From the NCBI GenBank assembly GCA_022843485.1, contig JALHNM010000001.1:62001-126000 (forward strand): a stretch of DNA of 64,000 nucleotides, written 5' to 3'. Positions 59,375 to 64,000 of the stretch are shown here, in pieces. The position numbers were made by a program, and so were the translations under genes. The stretch comes from Fimbriimonadaceae bacterium (GTDB taxonomy: Bacteria; Armatimonadota; Fimbriimonadia; Fimbriimonadales; Fimbriimonadaceae). Every line of letters starts with the position of its first letter. Within the stretch, counting starts at the first letter, position 1. The notes beneath the pieces are model-generated. The model made no database searches. It was not told where the DNA came from and worked only from the letters and a program-made list of their open reading frames with translations.

Positions 59375-59992
59375 ATGGTCGCCACCGTGCGTTGGCTGGC
59401 TCTCGTCGTGTCGCTCGGCCCTGCCCTGGCCTTGGCGGACCGGGAGATCACCGTTCCGATGGGGCGGAAGATCCGGGACGGCGAGGTCCGGCTCGAGGCC
59501 TTGAGCCTGCCTCGGGAGGATCGTACGACGGTCTGGTTCGGGACAGGGTTCGGGCAAGCGTACGAGGTCGAGGCCTCCCTGACCCAGACGGCCCGGCGGC
59601 AGTGGCGGGCCTCGCTCGATCTGTCCTACAACTTCGTGCCTCCGCTCACAGACATTGCACCGGGCATCAGCGTCGGCGTGTCGGACCTCATGAACCGGAC
59701 TCCTGAGCGGCGGTCGTTCTACCTGGCCACGACATACCGGTACGGCAACTTCGGGACGCAGAACCAGGACGTTCCGACCGAGTTCACGTTCGGCTTCTGG
59801 ACCCGGCCCGCGGGGGCGGTGTTCTTCGGGGCGAGCTTCCCCTTCACCGACCGGGTGCTCTTGATCGCGGAGCACAACTCGGTACGGATCGCCGGTGGGA
59901 TCGAACTGCGACCGACGCGCTGGGCGACGGCGAAGGTCGTGTTCGAGCCGGGGGCGACGCTGTACAGCCTGGCCCTGTCGCGACGGTTCTAA
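59375..59992 (+). CDS. exported beta-barrel-like protein
   Basis: A 205-residue protein with signal peptide (VRWLALVVSLGPALALA). The rest alternates hydrophobic and polar residues, with aromatic strand ends, and finishes in TLYSLALSRRF, like an outer-membrane barrel. No family recognised. The ATG lies eight bases after the acyl-CoA dehydrogenase stop, so the two may share a transcript. The frame is open upstream inside that gene but is not used. Its end overlaps the convergent plsC-like gene by four bases. Confidence 0.75.
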   Translation: MVATVRWLALVVSLGPALALADREITVPMGRKIRDGEVRLEALSLPREDRTTVWFGTGFGQAYEVEASLTQTARRQWRASLDLSYNFVPPLTDIAPGISVGVSDLMNRTPERRSFYLATTYRYGNFGTQNQDVPTEFTFGFWTRPAGAVFFGASFPFTDRVLLIAEHNSVRIAGGIELRPTRWATAKVVFEPGATLYSLALSRRF

Positions 59993-60669
59993 GCTGGGGT
60001 TTCGGGGGCGGGGGCGATGGGGTGGCCCGCCTCGACGCACGCGGCCTGGATCCGGCGGCCGAGTTCGGCGGCGAACGCCTTTCTGGCCTCCCGCTCGGTG
60101 AGGCCCTCGGCGACGTCCTCATACCGGAACGGGTGGCCGTAGGCGACGGTGACCCGGGCCCGGCGCGGGCGCGAGGCCCCCTTCGGCAGGACCTTCTCGG
60201 TGCCGGCGATGCCGACCGGGAGGATGGTTGCCCCGGTCCGCTTGGCGAGCATGGCCAGGCCGACCTGGATCGGCAGCATCGTCCGACCGTCGTTCCGGGT
60301 CCCCTCGGGGAATACGAGCACGGCCTCGCCGAGGCTGAGTCGCTCGAGGGCGAGGCGGATGGCGGCGGTGTCGTTCTCGCCCCGGCGGACGGGAAAGGCA
60401 CCTAGAGACCGGATGAGGTGCGACAGCCCGGGGGGGCGGAAGAGCTCCTCCTTCGCCATGAACCGCAGCGCCCGGGGGGATGTGCAGCCGAGCAATGGTG
60501 GGTCGAGCATGCTCATGTGGACGGGAGCGACCAGGACCGGGCCCTCCATCGGCACTCGCTCGCGGCCGAGAATGCGAACCCCACCGAGAAGGCGGAAGCC
60601 CACCTCCCGGGCGAGCCAGGCGATGAAGCGGTACCAGGGGGTGCCACGAGTGGGCTGGGGAGCGTCCAC
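59989..60669 (-). CDS. plsC: 1-acyl-sn-glycerol-3-phosphate acyltransferase
   Basis: A 226-residue acyltransferase of the PlsC/AGPAT family. Motif I is HMSMLD (His-x4-Asp, catalytic), motif II lies around FPVRRGEND, motif III is FPEGTRN and motif IV covers ILPVGIAG. It esterifies lysophosphatidic acid to phosphatidic acid at the cytoplasmic membrane, the step after PlsX/PlsY. A hydrophobic N-terminal helix (WYRFIAWLAREVGFRLLGG) anchors it. GTG start with CATAAT eight bases upstream. Confidence 0.93.
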   Translation of the reverse strand: MDAPQPTRGTPWYRFIAWLAREVGFRLLGGVRILGRERVPMEGPVLVAPVHMSMLDPPLLGCTSPRALRFMAKEELFRPPGLSHLIRSLGAFPVRRGENDTAAIRLALERLSLGEAVLVFPEGTRNDGRTMLPIQVGLAMLAKRTGATILPVGIAGTEKVLPKGASRPRRARVTVAYGHPFRYEDVAEGLTEREARKAFAAELGRRIQAACVEAGHPIAPAPETPA

Positions 60670-60677
60670 GGTGGACG

Positions 60678-60683
60678 ATTATG
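60678..60683 (-). promoter_or_regulatory. -10-like element CATAAT for plsC
   Basis: CATAAT on the minus strand ends 8 bases before the plsC GTG. This is a variant of the leaderless pattern. Confidence 0.35.
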
Positions 60684-60691
60684 GGGGATCG

Positions 60692-62128
60692 CTACGCCTT
60701 GAACAGGGCGATCGCACGAGCGCGTTGGACGTCGTGGTCGACGATGGGGTGGGGATAGCGCTCCCCGACGACGCACCCGGCCGCGATCTGCTCGAGGGGC
60801 CCCGTCGCCGAGGGCCAGTGGACGGAGTTCGCGTCATAGCCCTCGAGTTCGGGGCACCAGCGCTTGATGAAGGACCCGTCCGGGTCGAACTTGCGACTCT
60901 GGAGGACCGGGTTGAAGACCCGGAAGTAGGGTTGGGCGTCGACGCCGGTGCTGGCGCTCCACTGCCACCCTCCGTTATTGCTGGCGAGTTCAAAGTCGAG
61001 GAGCGTGCGGGCGAAGTAGGCCTCGCCGCGGCGGTAGTCGACGAGGAGGTCCTTGGTCAGGAACATCGCGGTGACCATCCGCAGGCGGTTGTGCATCCAG
61101 CCGGTCGCCTTGAAGCAGCGCATGGCCGCGTCGACGAACGGATAGCCCGTCTGGCCGTTCTCCCAGGCGTCGTGGTGGCCGTCGGTGCCGGGCCACTCGA
61201 TGTCGGCGTACTCCTCGCGGAAAGTGGTCTCGACGACGTGGGGGAAGTTGGCGAGGACCATGTGATAGAACTCGCGCCAGACCAACTCGTCGAGCCATTT
61301 GGCGGCGCCCTTCCCTTCGACGGCAAGGGCCGTCCGGAAGCACTCGCGCACGGAGACGGTGCCGTGACGCAGGTGGACGCTGAGTCCGCTCGTCCCCTCT
61401 TCGCCGGGGAAGTCGCGCCGGTCCTTGTACTCGGTGAGCCCGTGGGTGGCGAACGTTCGGAGTCGGGCATGGGCGGCCGTCTCTCCGGGCTCGAGCCAGA
61501 GGTCGGCGGGGCGGAATCCGACCTCCGCGAGCGGCAGGTTCCCCGGGTAGGCCCATCCGGGGAGCGGGATCGGGGCCCGGGCAAGGCGGGCGAGGTCGGA
61601 GATCCGTTCCGCAACCGCTTCGGGCGTGAGCAGCGCCCTCCACGCCCGGCTGTAGGGCGTGAAGACCCGGAATGGGGCCCCGGTCTGGCTGAGCACCTCT
61701 CGGCGCTCGAAGACGACGCAGTCCTTGTGCGAGTGGAAGGACCGGCCGTCCTTCGCCAGCGCCCCGGCGACTCTGGTGTCCCGCTCGAGGGCGTAGGGGT
61801 CGTCGTCGTGGGAGGCGAACACAGCCTCGGAGCCGGTGTGTTCGGCGAGGCGCGGGATCAGGTCCACGGGGTCGCCTTGGAGGGTGACAAGGTGGGAGCC
61901 GAGGGAGCGGAGCCCGGAATCGAGTTCGTCGAGCGAACGGCTGATGAACGTCAGGCGGCGGTCGTCGGGATCGGCGAGCGCATCGAGGATGGGCCGGTCG
62001 TAGACGAAGGCGACGATGACCTCGGCGGCGGCGGCGGCGGCCTCGGCGAGCGCGGTGTGGTCGGAGAGCCGAAGGTCGCGGCGGATCCAGCAGAGGGCGC
62101 GACGGTAGGTGGCCTCGGGCATGGGCAC
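60692..62128 (-). CDS. phr: deoxyribodipyrimidine photolyase
   Basis: A 478-residue class I photolyase of the cryptochrome/photolyase family. It uses blue light and FADH to split cyclobutane pyrimidine dimers. The N-terminal antenna-domain start is CWIRRDLRLSDHTAL. The FAD-binding domain has WREFYHMVLANFP, the block TGYPFVDAAMRCFKATGWMH (the key Glu position of DNA photolyases is not assessed), and ELASNNGGWQWSASTG with the flavin-contacting Asn/Trp. GTG at 62128 or ATG at 62122 are both possible starts. It lies alone with no lexA or other repair genes nearby. Confidence 0.94.
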   Translation of the reverse strand: MPMPEATYRRALCWIRRDLRLSDHTALAEAAAAAAEVIVAFVYDRPILDALADPDDRRLTFISRSLDELDSGLRSLGSHLVTLQGDPVDLIPRLAEHTGSEAVFASHDDDPYALERDTRVAGALAKDGRSFHSHKDCVVFERREVLSQTGAPFRVFTPYSRAWRALLTPEAVAERISDLARLARAPIPLPGWAYPGNLPLAEVGFRPADLWLEPGETAAHARLRTFATHGLTEYKDRRDFPGEEGTSGLSVHLRHGTVSVRECFRTALAVEGKGAAKWLDELVWREFYHMVLANFPHVVETTFREEYADIEWPGTDGHHDAWENGQTGYPFVDAAMRCFKATGWMHNRLRMVTAMFLTKDLLVDYRRGEAYFARTLLDFELASNNGGWQWSASTGVDAQPYFRVFNPVLQSRKFDPDGSFIKRWCPELEGYDANSVHWPSATGPLEQIAAGCVVGERYPHPIVDHDVQRARAIALFKA

Positions 62129-62178
62129 CTGGTGCTACGGGAGGGGCGGGCGGGCGTCGTCGCGGTCCTTGGGGCGCG

Positions 62179-63276
62179 TCAAGGGGTGGGTGACCAGTGC
62201 CAGCGGGGCCAGTCTTCGATCTTGCGCGTGCCGTCGACTAGGTCGGCGAGGAAGCGGCCCATCCACGGTCCGAACTTGAAGCCGTGGCCGCTGCAGGTAC
62301 TGGCGAGGAGGGTCTGGTCGCCGAGCCAGCCGATTTTGAAGTCGTCGTTCGGGGCGAGAGTGTAGAGACAAGCCCCGGACTCGACGATCTCTGGGTTCTT
62401 GACGTCGAACCGGCGGGTGGCGGCCTCTTTGATGGCGGCGAGGGCCTTGCGGTCCGGGGCGCGGGTCGGATTCTTGGGGTCGGTCTCGGGGCCCGGGGGG
62501 TGGTAGCCGATCTTAAAGTCGCCTCGGCCCTGCTCGGAGGGGAACCCGTAGCTATGGTCGCCGAACCCCTCGATCCAGACCGGACCGGAGTGCGTTCCGC
62601 GGACGTACCCAAACGTCTGGAGCGTCACCTGGAGGCGGTCGCCCGGACGGGCGCTGGAGGCACCGTAGACCGCGGAGGCCTCGGATGGGGATTGCACCTT
62701 AGTGGCCCACTCCGTGACCCAGGCGCCGGCGGTTACGACCACGCGATCGTGGCCTTCGGGGGCTTGACCCGGGGAAACTCGGCGGGTCTCGAACTGCGCA
62801 CCGGAGGCGAGTGCGAGCTTGGCCGTCTCCTCGAGGACGGCGGGGACGTCGGCCCAGCCCGCGTCCATCGTGTGGACGGCGACCTCGTCGGGCTCAAGGC
62901 GCATCTGGGGGTGTACGGCCTTCACATCGGCGGGCCCGAGGACACGATGGGGCACCTTGAGTTCCGAGAGCACGGCGACCTCTTGTTGCACTTCGTCCTC
63001 GTGCCGGGGGCCGACGTAGAGGAGCCCGACGCTGTGGACGAGGCGCTTGCCCGAGGCCATCTCGAGCTCTTGCCAAAGCTGGTGGCCTTCCAAGAGGACC
63101 TCGGTGTAGAGGCGGTCGGGGTAGGCCTGACGGACGATCCGTGACCGGCCGACGCTGCTCCCCAGCTTCGTGCCGGGCTCGTGCTGCTCGTAGACGGTGA
63201 CCCCGTGCCCGCGCTCGGCAAGGGCTCGGGCGGTCGAGAGCCCCATGATCCCCCCTCCGACGACGGCGACCTTCAT
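62179..63276 (-). CDS. sarcosine oxidase/N-methyltryptophan oxidase-like flavoenzyme
   Basis: A 365-residue DAO-family oxidase. The FAD motif VAVVGGGIMGLSTARALAERG opens the protein, with acidic YEQHEPG after strand 2. Cys303 in GACLYTLAPNDDF matches the residue that binds FAD covalently in monomeric sarcosine oxidase, and STCSGHGFKFGP near the end is also typical. It would oxidise an N-methylated or secondary amino acid, with release of hydrogen peroxide. The substrate is not certain. The start has a purine-rich CAGGGC upstream. It follows the ROK kinase gene in the same direction. Confidence 0.9.
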   Translation of the reverse strand: MKVAVVGGGIMGLSTARALAERGHGVTVYEQHEPGTKLGSSVGRSRIVRQAYPDRLYTEVLLEGHQLWQELEMASGKRLVHSVGLLYVGPRHEDEVQQEVAVLSELKVPHRVLGPADVKAVHPQMRLEPDEVAVHTMDAGWADVPAVLEETAKLALASGAQFETRRVSPGQAPEGHDRVVVTAGAWVTEWATKVQSPSEASAVYGASSARPGDRLQVTLQTFGYVRGTHSGPVWIEGFGDHSYGFPSEQGRGDFKIGYHPPGPETDPKNPTRAPDRKALAAIKEAATRRFDVKNPEIVESGACLYTLAPNDDFKIGWLGDQTLLASTCSGHGFKFGPWMGRFLADLVDGTRKIEDWPRWHWSPTP

Positions 63277-63290
63277 CGTTGCCCTGACTT

Positions 63291-64000
63291 TTACCAGAAA
63301 ACGTCGGCTGGGGGCCAGAAGGCGAGGGCCGCTGCCCCGTGGAGACCGGCGTCAGGTCCGTAGGGGCTGGGCTCGGCGAGGGGACGGACTGCGGGGTGGT
63401 CGGCGACTCGGAGCCCGACCCCGCCGGCGAGGACGACGGTCTCCGGGAGGACCACGTCGCGGAGGAGCGTGACGACGGTGGCGACGAGTCGGGCGACCCG
63501 TGCCCGCGCGTCAGCGTCGTCCCACCATCCCTCGCGGCGTGTCACTTCCCGGAGGGCCTCCTCTACGGTCGCGCCCTCGAACAGCGGCAGGTCGTTAACG
63601 CGGGGGTAGTCCCCGTTCGGGTTTGTGACGAGGCGGCCACGGACGACGAGCCCGGCCCCGACGCCAGTTCCGAGGGCCAGGGTGAGGGTCGTGCGGCCGA
63701 CGTGCCTCGGGTGGCACGCGTGGCCCCAAGCGGTGGCGAGGCCGTCGTTGAGCCCATAGATGGGGGCGCCGCAGGCCTCGGCTAGCCGCTCGTAGCCGAC
63801 GTTCTCCCCGATCGTGCCCTTTGTCGAGACGATGGCTTGGTCGGCGGGTCGCAGCACGCCCCCGGTCGAGAGCGCGACCCTTGTGACACTGTGGCGCTTG
63901 GCCCTTTCCGCCATCCAATCGATGCGACTCTGGTTCCCTAGGGGAACGGCGATGCTCTCGCTTTCCACCAAACGGTGGTCTCGGTCGAAGAGGCCGAAAC
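63291..64000 (-). CDS. ROK-family sugar kinase, 5' part cut off by the window end
   Basis: The frame is open through the right edge of the window: codons upstream of the GTG at 63971 read FGLFDRDHRLVESES, which continues the family pattern, so that GTG is not the real start. Visible parts are the nucleotide-binding block LALGTGVGAGLVVRGRL, VVLAGGVG near the end, and a NGDYPRVNDL region. It probably phosphorylates glucose or a related sugar with ATP. The zinc-binding cysteine cluster of many ROK proteins is not seen. The N-terminal phosphate loop lies outside the window. Confidence 0.8.
   Translation of the reverse strand, partial: FGLFDRDHRLVESESIAVPLGNQSRIDWMAERAKRHSVTRVALSTGGVLRPADQAIVSTKGTIGENVGYERLAEACGAPIYGLNDGLATAWGHACHPRHVGRTTLTLALGTGVGAGLVVRGRLVTNPNGDYPRVNDLPLFEGATVEEALREVTRREGWWDDADARARVARLVATVVTLLRDVVLPETVVLAGGVGLRVADHPAVRPLAEPSPYGPDAGLHGAAALAFWPPADVFW

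Noticed and set aside
63291-63971. GTG at 63971 as the true start of the ROK kinase
   Set aside because: The frame stays open to the window edge with family-like residues (GLFDRDHRLVE), so the gene continues outside.
1-64000. CRISPR arrays, transposases, integrases, prophage genes, rRNA, replication origin
   Set aside because: Looked for and not seen. The only repeats found are short intergenic ones.

Overview
This window is a high-GC (about 70 percent by eye) bacterial chromosome segment carrying roughly 60 tightly packed genes, many joined by ATGA or GTGA stop/start overlaps. The best lineage marker is the trio dop–ubact–prcB (8045-10448). Its Pup-like modifier ends in RQRSGE, which is the UBact type reported from Armatimonadota, Nitrospirota and relatives rather than the actinobacterial Pup type. 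With sigma-54, many outer-membrane-type and lipid-anchored exported proteins and no mycelial or actinobacterial genes, I infer an Armatimonadota member of the Fimbriimonadia kind. This is an inference, not a database result.

Layout. 1-3.4 kb: small membrane protein, exported protein, and a TROVE/Ro60 RNA-binding protein. 3.4-4.1 kb: the only long gene-free stretch, rich in hairpins and a candidate site for a Ro-associated Y RNA. 4.1-6.6 kb: yceD–plsX–fabH lipid operon. 6.7-10.5 kb: lipoprotein and the UBact/proteasome operon. 10.5-18.4 kb: outer-membrane protein, glyS, ribE, rpoN, a lysine/saccharopine dehydrogenase-like gene and lepA. 18.4-26.4 kb: lipoproteins, an exported hydrolase, a GH172-like protein coupled to a class III nucleotide cyclase, an MFS–HEAT fusion and tRNA-His. 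26.5-30.5 kb: rnhB, yraN, diguanylate cyclase, metG.

30.5-34.9 kb is an accessory island of visibly lower GC. It holds a transglutaminase-like protein and three diverged tandem copies of an exported protein I do not recognise, bracketed by imperfect direct repeats. 35-47 kb: TPR lipoprotein, BNR-repeat protein, KtrAB-type potassium uptake, GT39-like transferase, a secreted peptidylarginine-deiminase-like enzyme, DUF554 and a DPP-IV-type peptidase. 47-55 kb: ECF sigma/anti-sigma pair, an AddB/UvrD-like pair, a nitrilase-family protein. 55-64 kb: rplA, an S41 peptidase, tmk, acyl-CoA dehydrogenase, plsC, photolyase, an amine oxidase and a truncated ROK kinase.

A regulatory theme runs through the window. 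At least a dozen operon-leading genes have a TAnnnT hexamer ending 6-9 bases before the start codon and no Shine-Dalgarno, the signature of leaderless mRNAs. Several start codons below were chosen with this signal. No CRISPR array, transposase, integrase, rRNA or replication origin was seen.
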